Position numbers and translations under genes: made by a program. Positions 1 through 5,228 of a stretch of DNA of 5,228 nt are shown piece by piece. Position 1 is the first letter of the stretch; each line of letters begins with the position of its first letter. Location: contig DDBN01000101.1 in NCBI GenBank assembly GCA_002333145.1, forward strand, positions 1 through 5,228, in the 5' to 3' direction. Origin of the DNA: Moraxellaceae bacterium UBA2031 (lineage in GTDB: Bacteria; Pseudomonadota; Gammaproteobacteria; Pseudomonadales; Moraxellaceae). The notes below the pieces were generated by a model. That model was not told the origin of the DNA and did no database searches. It saw nothing but the letters and a program-made list of their open reading frames with translations.

Positions 1-287
1 GGGTCGTCCTTCCATTCTCCTTCAAGAGACCAAACAGGCTCCCCGGCCGTTAGGGAAGTATCAAGAGGCTTAAAGTGGATGCGATCTTTGTACAAATAGT
101 GACCAGGCATTACCTGAAACTCGAGGTAAATGCCGCCACTATCCTCAGTAACCTGCAGGCGAAGGGCTTCTTCTGCCGGCAAAAAGGCTTGGTTATTGCC
201 AGGAATCAACTTTTTGAGGCTAGCTTCTGTAGAAGGAGCCAACACCAGTAGAAGGATCAGGCCAAGGAAGCGCAGTAACGGAGGCAT
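1..287 (-). CDS. dsbD: DsbD, thiol:disulfide interchange protein (N-terminal part, cut by window edge)
   Basis: DsbD carries electrons from cytoplasmic thioredoxin across the inner membrane to periplasmic partners such as DsbC and cytochrome c maturation thioredoxins. Only the first 95 codons are visible. Residues 1-22 form a signal peptide: a short start with one arginine, a leucine-rich core (LGLILLLVLA) and a likely cleavage after STEA. Next comes the start of the periplasmic alpha domain, with FLPAEEALRLQV (residues 35-46) and PGHYLYKDRIHF (61-72). These match the family pattern F-[LV]-P-A-x-x-A-F and G-Y-Y-L-Y-[KR]-x-x-I. The redox cysteines, membrane domain and thioredoxin-like C-terminus lie beyond the left edge. 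The ATG at 287-285 is the only good start, because the frame meets a TGA about twelve codons upstream with no other ATG, GTG or TTG between. No clear Shine-Dalgarno precedes it. It is divergent from the gene at 498. The assignment rests on motif recognition of one domain. Confidence 0.88.
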   Translation of the reverse strand, partial: MPPLLRFLGLILLLVLAPSTEASLKKLIPGNNQAFLPAEEALRLQVTEDSGGIYLEFQVMPGHYLYKDRIHFKPLDTSLTAGEPVWSLEGEWKDD

Positions 288-316
288 GGCGGAGGTTCTT
301 GAGGAAATTAGTTGCG

Positions 317-345
317 ATTGTCACGCGGGAAGGTACGGGCTACAA
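317..345 (-). promoter_or_regulatory. Candidate dsbD promoter (weak)
   Basis: Read on the minus strand, TTGTAG (345-340) and GACAAT (322-317) are separated by 17 bases. The -10 matches the sigma-70 consensus at four of six positions and the -35 at three of six. Transcription would start about 20-25 bases before the dsbD ATG. The placement suits the gene, but matches this weak also arise by chance. Confidence 0.25.
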
Positions 346-404
346 GAAGTAGGTGTGTTGCTTTTGTGACTTAAGGGAGACGCAAGCCTGCCTTGTCTTT
401 ACAC

Positions 405-413
405 TGATAAGAT
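405..413 (+). promoter_or_regulatory. Candidate extended -10 promoter for the exported protein gene
   Basis: TGATAAGAT fits the extended -10 form TGnTAnnAT, with four of six matches in the hexamer TAAGAT. No good -35 box sits 16-18 bases upstream, which extended -10 promoters can tolerate. Transcription would begin near 420 and give a leader of roughly 80 bases before the ATG at 498. The rest of the 288-497 gap shows no tRNA, terminator or small gene that I can support. Confidence 0.3.
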
Positions 414-497
414 GCTTTTACATAGCCGAACAAGTGCTGGTGCCTGTTGCAAGATATTTGTCAGGAACGCACAAGGAATGAAAACTGGAGGTAACAC

Positions 498-1298
498 ATG
501 GGACTGAACAGGCTGACAGGCATAGTACTTGTAGTGGGTACTCTGCTGGCGGGTAATGCCATTGCAGCAGTAATCCCACAGCAGGCTCGGGAGGCTTATC
601 AGTGTTCGGTGCATCAGCATGAGATGCTTGCCACTTATCACTTTCATGCTTATGAACCTAAAGATAAGTTAATGAATACTGATTATGAGAGGGCAAGACA
701 GATAGCACTGAATTGTATGGGGGCGACGGCAAGCAGTCTGGTTGATGGTGGTTTTGGCACTCAGGCGCAAGAGCTCAGGGCACTAAAGGATAAGGTCGCA
801 AAAACAACACAAGCCAATGCGGATGCAATCATCAAATTAGGGTCGCCAGAGTTTGCGGTAAATTCCGAGATGGTGGAGCATATTTTGGAGGCTGTGAAAA
901 CTCTGGATCAGGCTGGTAAGGATCTACAAGTAGCCAGTAAGAGTAAGGAGGTGCCTGAAGCGCTCAAGGCAAGAGAGTTGGCTATTACCATGATGTATGC
1001 CAATGCCCGCTATATTGAACGTACAACAGAAAGCTACCATCGCGATGATAGCGCTGAGCAGACAATTGATCAGCTCGCCAGTAAATTTAATACCGGTCTC
1101 ACCTCGCTTCGTACGAGCAGCAAACTTTCTGCCCAGCAAAAAAAGATGCTGGATAACGTAAATACTCGCTTCCGTTTTATTGTTGGCTCTCTTAATAATT
1201 ATACGCAACACGCAGTCCCTACAACGGTTAATCGACATAGTCGCTCCATTGTGGTGATGTTGAATCAGATTGCCGACGAACTAGATGGTAAAAAATAA
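498..1298 (+). CDS. Exported, mainly helical protein of unknown function (266 aa)
   Basis: I do not recognise this gene. The start is well supported: GGAGGT (487-492) lies five bases before the ATG. Residues 1-23 look like a signal peptide with a basic start (MGLNR), a hydrophobic core (IVLVVGTLLAG) and a likely cut after NAIA. There is no lipobox cysteine and no second membrane segment, so the mature protein of about 243 residues is probably free in the periplasm. It is rich in Ala, Gln, Lys and Glu and looks like a helical bundle. It has only two cysteines, C36 and C73, both near the N-terminus and able to form one disulfide. Four histidines (H39, H41, H48, H50) follow C36. Residues 160-260 (YIERTTESY, EQTIDQLASKF, FRFIVGSLNNY) faintly recall the helical PilJ-type sensor domain of chemotaxis transducers; this is a guess from memory. 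It is divergent from dsbD, ends in a strong terminator, and is probably monocistronic. Confidence 0.85.
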   Translation: MGLNRLTGIVLVVGTLLAGNAIAAVIPQQAREAYQCSVHQHEMLATYHFHAYEPKDKLMNTDYERARQIALNCMGATASSLVDGGFGTQAQELRALKDKVAKTTQANADAIIKLGSPEFAVNSEMVEHILEAVKTLDQAGKDLQVASKSKEVPEALKARELAITMMYANARYIERTTESYHRDDSAEQTIDQLASKFNTGLTSLRTSSKLSAQQKKMLDNVNTRFRFIVGSLNNYTQHAVPTTVNRHSRSIVVMLNQIADELDGKK

Positions 1299-1313
1299 TC
1301 AGGTAATATGTGA

Positions 1314-1341
1314 AAAAGGGCCGGCATTAGCCGGCCTTTTT
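1314..1341 (+). terminator. Strong intrinsic terminator after the exported protein gene
   Basis: GGCCGGC (1319-1325) pairs perfectly with GCCGGCC (1330-1336) around the four-base loop ATTA. A G-T pair and an A run (1314-1317) against a T run (1337-1341) extend the stem. The structure begins 16 bases after the TAA at 1296-1298 and has the classic GC stem plus U-tract. The A run on the other side would let it act in both directions. Confidence 0.92.
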
Positions 1342-1368
1342 GTATTTTGATGTTGTGGATGGAGTTGA

Positions 1369-2181
1369 ATGATGCAAATGAATATGGCCCGTATTGTGGC
1401 GGGTGGTGCAGTGCTGTTGTTGGGTTTCTGGGTGTTGAACCCCTTTGTTATCGTTGGTCCTGGCGAGCGCGGAGTAGTCATTAACTTTGGTGCCGTCCAG
1501 AAAGACATCATGGGAGAAGGCCTGCATCTGCGCGTGCCCATCATGCAGCGCGTCGTCATCATGGACGTTAAGGTTCAGAAGGGCGAAGGGCAGGGAGATG
1601 CCGCTTCCAAAGATTTGCAGCAGGTCACGACCAATGTGGCGGTCAACTACCATCTTGACCCGACACGTGTAGCAGAGACCTTTCAAACGGTGGGTTCGTT
1701 GGAGGCAGTGGGAGAGCGCATCATTCTTCCTGCTGTACAAGAGTCAGTGAAAGCGGCAACAGCACTTTATACCGCCGAAGAGCTGGTATCCCGACGCCAG
1801 GAAGTGCGAGATAAGATTCGCTTACAGCTAAGGGAGCGACTGACCAAGAACGGCGTCATTGTCGATGAATTCTCTATTGTTAATTTCGCATTTTCCGAAG
1901 AATTCAGTAACGCCATTGAAGCCAAGACCACTGCAGAGCAGTTTAAGCTTAAGGCGGAACGGGATCTGGATCGTATCCGTATCGAAGGTGAGCAGAAAAT
2001 TACAGGTGCTCGCGCCGAGGCAGAATCCTTGCGTCTGCAGAAGGAGAATGTGACCGCAGACTTGATTGAGCTGCGCAAGATTGAGATGCAGCAGCGTGCT
2101 ATCGAGAAGTGGGATGGTCGTTTGCCTCAGGTTACTGGAGGGGCGACCCCTTTTATTGATATCAAGTCAGAGCAGCGCTGA
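1369..2181 (+). CDS. Prohibitin family (SPFH/band 7) membrane-anchored protein
   Basis: This is a bacterial prohibitin homologue of the SPFH family, whose members assemble into large rings on membranes and are linked to membrane quality control and the FtsH protease (known for HflK/HflC and mitochondrial prohibitins). Residues 7-28 form one N-terminal membrane anchor. The band 7 domain follows, with PGERGVVINFGAV (31-43) and GEGLHLRVPIMQRVVIMDVKVQ (split here: GEGLHLRVP, 49-57; MDVKVQ, 65-70). It runs to about residue 185. A charged coiled coil (about 185-245, rich in Glu, Lys, Arg and Ala) precedes the tail WDGRLPQVTGGATPFIDI (248-265), typical of bacterial prohibitins. The length of 270 is normal. 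GGAG (1361-1364) lies four bases before the first ATG and seven before the adjacent ATG at 1372, so the protein may start one residue later. By family topology the bulk is probably periplasmic. Its specific partner is not evident from its neighbours. Confidence 0.93.
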   Translation: MMQMNMARIVAGGAVLLLGFWVLNPFVIVGPGERGVVINFGAVQKDIMGEGLHLRVPIMQRVVIMDVKVQKGEGQGDAASKDLQQVTTNVAVNYHLDPTRVAETFQTVGSLEAVGERIILPAVQESVKAATALYTAEELVSRRQEVRDKIRLQLRERLTKNGVIVDEFSIVNFAFSEEFSNAIEAKTTAEQFKLKAERDLDRIRIEGEQKITGARAEAESLRLQKENVTADLIELRKIEMQQRAIEKWDGRLPQVTGGATPFIDIKSEQR

Positions 2182-2184
2182 GCG

Positions 2185-2201
2185 GCTTGAGCTTGAGCTT
2201 G
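2185..2201 (+). repeat. Short tandem repeat, GCTTGA x 2.8
   Basis: Two copies of GCTTGA (2185-2190, 2191-2196) are followed by a partial third, GCTTG (2197-2201), starting four bases after the prohibitin stop codon. The repeat is visible but short. I infer no function for it. Confidence 0.5.
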
Positions 2202-2204
2202 TAT

Positions 2205-2234
2205 CGGTCGGAAAGACCGTGTCCCTGCCTTTTT
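2205..2234 (+). terminator. Possible weak terminator after the prohibitin gene
   Basis: CGGTC (2205-2209) and GACCG (2215-2219) form a five-pair stem around the loop GGAAA, 23 bases after the prohibitin TGA. The T run (2230-2234) begins about ten bases beyond the stem rather than directly after it, so this is not a canonical intrinsic terminator. It could be an inefficient terminator or an mRNA-end hairpin. Confidence 0.35.
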
Positions 2235-2252
2235 GACGCTGTTTGATGACAT

Positions 2253-2270
2253 TGTGGCCGTTCGGTCACA
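2253..2270. promoter_or_regulatory. 18-bp near-palindrome upstream of fadBA, possible operator
   Basis: TGTGGCC (2253-2259) and GGTCACA (2264-2270) are inverted repeats around GTTC. They differ from perfect complementarity at one position, which would be a G-T pair in RNA. The site lies 173 bases before the fadB start. A very weak promoter candidate overlaps it: TTGTGG (2252-2257), an 18-base spacer and CATTAA (2276-2281), each with three of six consensus matches. A better -35-like TTGACG (2233-2238) has no suitable -10. fad operons are commonly repressed by acyl-CoA-responsive regulators such as FadR or PsrA, but the site does not match the PsrA motif I know. Its operator role is inferred from symmetry and position only. 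Confidence 0.35.
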
Positions 2271-2431
2271 GATTTCATTAACAAATGGCGTCGGGATGCA
2301 TACACTTGGACACCCTGTGCGCCTGCCGGTTGTCTGATTCTCAGTCCGACCGGTCCCCACAGTGCGCTGAGGTGGCCCGCTGTCCCGATACAAGGGGGTC
2401 ATCGGCGGGCTGCCGCGTTCCTATCCATAAC

Positions 2432-2435
2432 GGAG
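2432..2435 (+). promoter_or_regulatory. Ribosome binding site that decides the fadB start
   Basis: GGAG sits eight bases before the ATG at 2444. The same frame stays open back to an ATG at 2285, but that ATG has only an AT-rich, Shine-Dalgarno-free sequence before it. The 53 extra residues would be unlike any FadB N-terminus, whereas MIYSGSAISV at 2444 matches the family start. Confidence 0.85.
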
Positions 2436-2443
2436 ATCACACA

Positions 2444-4594
2444 ATGATTTATTCGGGATCTGCCATCAGCGTTTCGCTGCTTGATGATGGCATCGCTGAA
2501 CTTAAGTTCGATCTCGCCAACGAATCCGTAAACAAGTTTGACCGCGCCACGCTCAGTGAGCTCGCCGCGGCAACTGATGCGATCAAGGCGGACAAAAATG
2601 TGAAGGGCGTGATCGTCACGTCCGGCAAGGGCGTGTTCATCGTCGGCGCCGACATTACCGAGTTCGGAGATTTGTTCTCCGGCGGTGAAGACCAGATTGC
2701 CGCCTGGGCCATTGAGGCCAACAAGGTATTCTCCAGCTTTGAAGATCTTGATGTCCCCAAAGTGGTGGCCATCAATGGTTTTGCCCTAGGTGGCGGCTTT
2801 GAAATGTGCCTGGCGTGTGACTATCGCGTGATGTCGACTGCTGCCAAGGTAGGCCTGCCAGAAGTGAAGCTGGGCATCATGCCGGGCTTTGGCGGTACCG
2901 TGCGCCTGATGCGTGTGATTGGTATTGATAACGCGGCCGAGTGGATTGCATCCGGTGCTGAAAAGCGCCCTGATGCAGCCCTCAAAGATGGCGCCGTGGA
3001 TGCCGTGGTTGAGCCGGAAAAGCTGAAGGATGGCGCTATTGCCCTCGTGAAGCAGGCGATTGCTGGCAAGCTCGACTGGAAAGCCAAGCGTGAAGAGAAG
3101 CTGGTGCCGGTCAAGCTGAATAACATGGAACAGATGATGGCCTTCAATACGGCCACTGCCATGATTGTGGGTAAAGCAGGCCCGAACTACCCAGCCCCTA
3201 AGCTGGTTATTCAGAACATGCAGGCGCAGGCCAACAGCACCCGTGACGACGCGATTGCAATCGAAGCCAGCCACTTTGCTAAGGCTGCTGTAACCCCGCA
3301 GGCGAATGCCCTTGTGGGCCTCTTTCTCGCTGATCAGGCCGTCAAAAAGGCTGCCAAGAAGCATGAGAAGGGCAGTGCAAAAGAAGTGAAGGTGGCCGCT
3401 GTACTCGGTGCTGGCATCATGGGTGGCGGCATCGCTTACCAGACGGCCAGCAAGGGTACGCCAATCATCATGAAGGACATCGCCTCCAAGGCGCTGGACT
3501 TGGGTATGGGTGAAGCCTCTAAGCTGCTGTCCAAGCAGGTTGAGCGTGGCCGTCTGACCCCGGCGAAGATGGGTGAAACCCTGTCGCGCATTCGTCCGAC
3601 ACTCAATTATGGTGACTTCAAGGAAGTCGACATCATCATTGAAGCCGTGGTGGAGAACCCCAAGGTCAAGGCAGCCGTGCTGTCTGAAGTAGAAGGTTAT
3701 GTGCAGGAGGACACGATCATCGCGTCCAATACCTCCACTATCTCCATTTCTTTCTTGGGCGAATCACTGAAGCGCCCAGAAAACTTTGTCGGCATGCATT
3801 TTTTCAATCCAGTGCACATGATGCCGCTGGTTGAAGTGATTCGTGGCAAAAAGTCTTCTGATGCCGCCATTGCCGCCACAGTGAAGCTGGCGGGAAAGAT
3901 GGGCAAGACTGCCATCGTCGTGAATGATTGCCCTGGTTTCTTCGTGAACCGCGTGCTGTTCCCGTACTTCGGTGGCTTTGACATGCTGTTGCGTGATGGC
4001 GCTGACTTCCAGGCCGTGGACAAGGTTATGGAGCGGTTTGGCTGGCCGATGGGCCCGGCGTATCTGCTCGACGTGGTCGGTATCGACACCGGCGTTCACG
4101 CAGCCAAGGTGATGGCCGAAGGCTTCCCTGATCGCATGCAGCCAGACTACAAGTCCGCCACTGTAGTGATGTTCGAGAACAACCGCTTTGGCCAGAAGAA
4201 CGGCAAGGGTTACTACGAGTACATCGCTGACAAGAAGGGCAAACCTGCAAAGACGCCAGTTCAGGAAACTTATGACCTGATCAAGCCTGTTGTAGCCGAG
4301 CGCAAAGAATTCGCGGCTGACGATGTCATTGCCCGTTGCATGATTCCACTGGTTAACGAAGTTGCCCGTTGCTTGGAAGAGAACATTGTCGCGTCGCCTG
4401 CTGAAGCGGATATGGCCCTGATCATGGGTATCGGTTTCCCTCCATTTCGTGGCGGCGCTTGCCGTTATGTGGATCAGATGGGCGCGGCAAACTACGTGGC
4501 ACTTTGTGAAAAATATGCACACCTCGGCAAGGCCTATGAAGCCCCGCAGTTGCTGAAAGACATGGCTGCTGCTAACAAGAAATTCTTCGGCTAA
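2444..4594 (+). CDS. fadB: FadB, fatty acid oxidation complex alpha subunit
   Basis: This multifunctional enzyme hydrates trans-2-enoyl-CoA and oxidises L-3-hydroxyacyl-CoA with NAD in aerobic beta-oxidation. FadB proteins also carry enoyl-CoA isomerase activity, and 3-hydroxyacyl-CoA epimerase activity in E. coli. It is cytoplasmic and forms an alpha2-beta2 complex with FadA. The 716 residues match the usual 715-730. The N-terminal crotonase domain (about 1-190) has the oxyanion-hole region ALGGGFE (114-120) and GLPEVKLGIMPGFGG (137-151), so E120 and E140 fit the two catalytic glutamates. A linker leads to the NAD-binding Rossmann motif VLGAGIMGGG (320-329). The dehydrogenase signature HFFNPVHMMPLVEVI (452-466) supplies the catalytic pair H452 and E464. 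NDCPGFFVNRVLFPYFGG (494-511) and GIGFPPFRGG (662-671) mark the two C-terminal dehydrogenase domains. No key residue is missing. It leads an operon with fadA, 29 bases downstream. Codon choice (AAG, ATC, CGT, GGC) suggests good expression. Confidence 0.98.
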   Translation: MIYSGSAISVSLLDDGIAELKFDLANESVNKFDRATLSELAAATDAIKADKNVKGVIVTSGKGVFIVGADITEFGDLFSGGEDQIAAWAIEANKVFSSFEDLDVPKVVAINGFALGGGFEMCLACDYRVMSTAAKVGLPEVKLGIMPGFGGTVRLMRVIGIDNAAEWIASGAEKRPDAALKDGAVDAVVEPEKLKDGAIALVKQAIAGKLDWKAKREEKLVPVKLNNMEQMMAFNTATAMIVGKAGPNYPAPKLVIQNMQAQANSTRDDAIAIEASHFAKAAVTPQANALVGLFLADQAVKKAAKKHEKGSAKEVKVAAVLGAGIMGGGIAYQTASKGTPIIMKDIASKALDLGMGEASKLLSKQVERGRLTPAKMGETLSRIRPTLNYGDFKEVDIIIEAVVENPKVKAAVLSEVEGYVQEDTIIASNTSTISISFLGESLKRPENFVGMHFFNPVHMMPLVEVIRGKKSSDAAIAATVKLAGKMGKTAIVVNDCPGFFVNRVLFPYFGGFDMLLRDGADFQAVDKVMERFGWPMGPAYLLDVVGIDTGVHAAKVMAEGFPDRMQPDYKSATVVMFENNRFGQKNGKGYYEYIADKKGKPAKTPVQETYDLIKPVVAERKEFAADDVIARCMIPLVNEVARCLEENIVASPAEADMALIMGIGFPPFRGGACRYVDQMGAANYVALCEKYAHLGKAYEAPQLLKDMAAANKKFFG

Positions 4595-4623
4595 GGCCCT
4601 GAACGAGATTGGAGAGTTAAAAA

Positions 4624-5228
4624 ATGAGTCTCAATCCGCGTGATGTAGTAATCGTTGATGGCGTGCGCAGCGCTATGGGCCGTACCAAGGCCGGCATGTT
4701 CCGTAATGTGCGTGCTGACAGTCTGTCAGCCGAGTTGGTGCGTGCGCTGTTCAAGCGTAATCCAGGCGTAGATCCTAATGAAGTGGAAGACGTGATCTGG
4801 GGCTGTGTGAACCAGACACTAGAGCAGGGCATGAACATCGGCCGTAACATCGCTATGCTGGCTGAGTTGCCGCGCACGGTGCCAGGCCAGACCGTGAATC
4901 GCCTTTGTGGTTCTTCGATGCAGGCACTGCATACGGCCGCTGCCCAGATCATGACCGGTCAGGGTGATGTGTTCGTCATCGGTGGTGTAGAGCACATGGG
5001 CCACGTTGGCATGATGCACGGTATCGATTTGAATCCAGCCGCATCAAAGTACTATGCCAAGGCTTCCAACATGATGGGCCTGACGGCTGAAATGCTGGGC
5101 ATGATGAATGGCATTTCCCGTGAGATGCAGGATCAGTTTGGTTTGATTTCGCACAAAAAGGCTTGGGCGGCGACGCTGGAAGGCCGCTTCAAGAATGAAA
5201 TCATCGGTATCGAAGGTCATGATGCCAA
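4624..5228 (+). CDS. fadA: FadA, 3-ketoacyl-CoA thiolase, complex beta subunit (N-terminal part)
   Basis: FadA cleaves 3-ketoacyl-CoA with coenzyme A to acetyl-CoA and a chain two carbons shorter, the last step of each beta-oxidation cycle, inside the complex with FadB. The visible 201 codons are about half of the usual 390 residues; the right edge cuts the rest. The start MSLNPRDVVIVD is the usual family N-terminus, with GGAGAG (4611-4616) shortly before the ATG. The thiolase N-domain is clear: EDVIWGCVNQTLEQGMNIGR (55-74) and QTVNRLCGSSMQALHTAA (89-106), with C95 as the acyl-accepting cysteine. GDVFVIGGVEHMGHVGMMHG (114-133) and KASNMMGLTAEMLG (146-159) follow. The second half, with the other catalytic cysteine and the GHP histidine, is out of view. 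No promoter or terminator is seen in the 29-base gap after fadB, so the two genes are presumably cotranscribed. Confidence 0.97.
   Translation, partial: MSLNPRDVVIVDGVRSAMGRTKAGMFRNVRADSLSAELVRALFKRNPGVDPNEVEDVIWGCVNQTLEQGMNIGRNIAMLAELPRTVPGQTVNRLCGSSMQALHTAAAQIMTGQGDVFVIGGVEHMGHVGMMHGIDLNPAASKYYAKASNMMGLTAEMLGMMNGISREMQDQFGLISHKKAWAATLEGRFKNEIIGIEGHDA

Noticed and set aside
130..369. Plus-strand open frame of 79 codons overlapping dsbD
   Set aside because: It is antisense to the recognisable DsbD signal peptide and alpha domain, and has neither a ribosome binding site nor a coherent protein pattern.
441..465. Imperfect inverted repeat CCTG...CAA / TTG.CAGG before the exported protein gene
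   Set aside because: The arms are short and interrupted by mismatches. This is within chance for the region.
399..647. Minus-strand open frame of 82 codons over the start of the exported protein gene
   Set aside because: It overlaps a gene with a strong ribosome binding site and signal peptide, and its own product shows no features.
1327..1740. Minus-strand open frame across the terminator and the start of the prohibitin gene
   Set aside because: It overlaps a clear prohibitin gene and an intrinsic terminator, and its translation has no family features.
2285..2443. N-terminal extension of FadB from the ATG at 2285
   Set aside because: There is no Shine-Dalgarno before 2285, the 53 residues look unlike any FadB N-terminus, and the ATG at 2444 has a good ribosome binding site and the conserved MIYSG start.
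2786..3364. Minus-strand open frame of 192 codons inside fadB
   Set aside because: It is antisense to a certain, highly conserved gene with strong codon bias, which leaves long open antisense frames. It has no recognisable domain.
3764..4522. Minus-strand open frame of 252 codons inside fadB
   Set aside because: It is a codon-bias shadow of fadB. The translation is rich in His and Arg with no domain pattern.

Overview
The window reads as ordinary chromosomal DNA of a gammaproteobacterium. The FadB and FadA proteins have the long, Pseudomonas/Oceanospirillales-like form: FadB is 716 residues starting MIYSG, and FadA starts MSLNPRDVVIVD. The moderate G+C and the fad genes next to dsbD would suit a marine lineage such as Alcanivorax or a relative. 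That placement is an inference from remembered family sequences, not a search result.

Layout, left to right. (1) Positions 1-287, minus strand: the first 95 codons of dsbD, the inner-membrane thiol:disulfide interchange protein, cut by the left edge. (2) Positions 288-497: a divergent intergenic region that must carry the promoters of dsbD and the next gene; only weak promoter candidates are visible. (3) Positions 498-1298, plus strand: a 266-residue exported, mostly helical protein that I do not recognise, with exactly two cysteines and a cluster of histidines. (4) Positions 1314-1341: a strong intrinsic terminator. (5) Positions 1369-2181, plus strand: a membrane-anchored prohibitin (SPFH/band 7) protein. 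(6) Positions 2182-2443: a noncoding stretch with a short tandem repeat, a hairpin followed by a T run, and an 18-bp near-palindrome that could be an operator for the fad operon. (7) Positions 2444-4594: fadB, complete. (8) Positions 4624-5228: fadA, first 201 codons, cut by the right edge.

fadB and fadA form the classical fadBA operon (29-nt gap). They encode the alpha and beta subunits of the aerobic fatty acid beta-oxidation complex, which carries out hydration, NAD-dependent oxidation and thiolytic cleavage of acyl-CoA intermediates. The prohibitin gene and the exported protein gene look like separate transcription units. The two cysteines of the exported protein and its position beside dsbD allow a link to periplasmic disulfide chemistry, but nothing proves one.

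I found no mobile element, CRISPR array, tRNA, rRNA or convincing novel multi-gene system. The least explained items are the exported protein and the palindrome and leader upstream of fadB.
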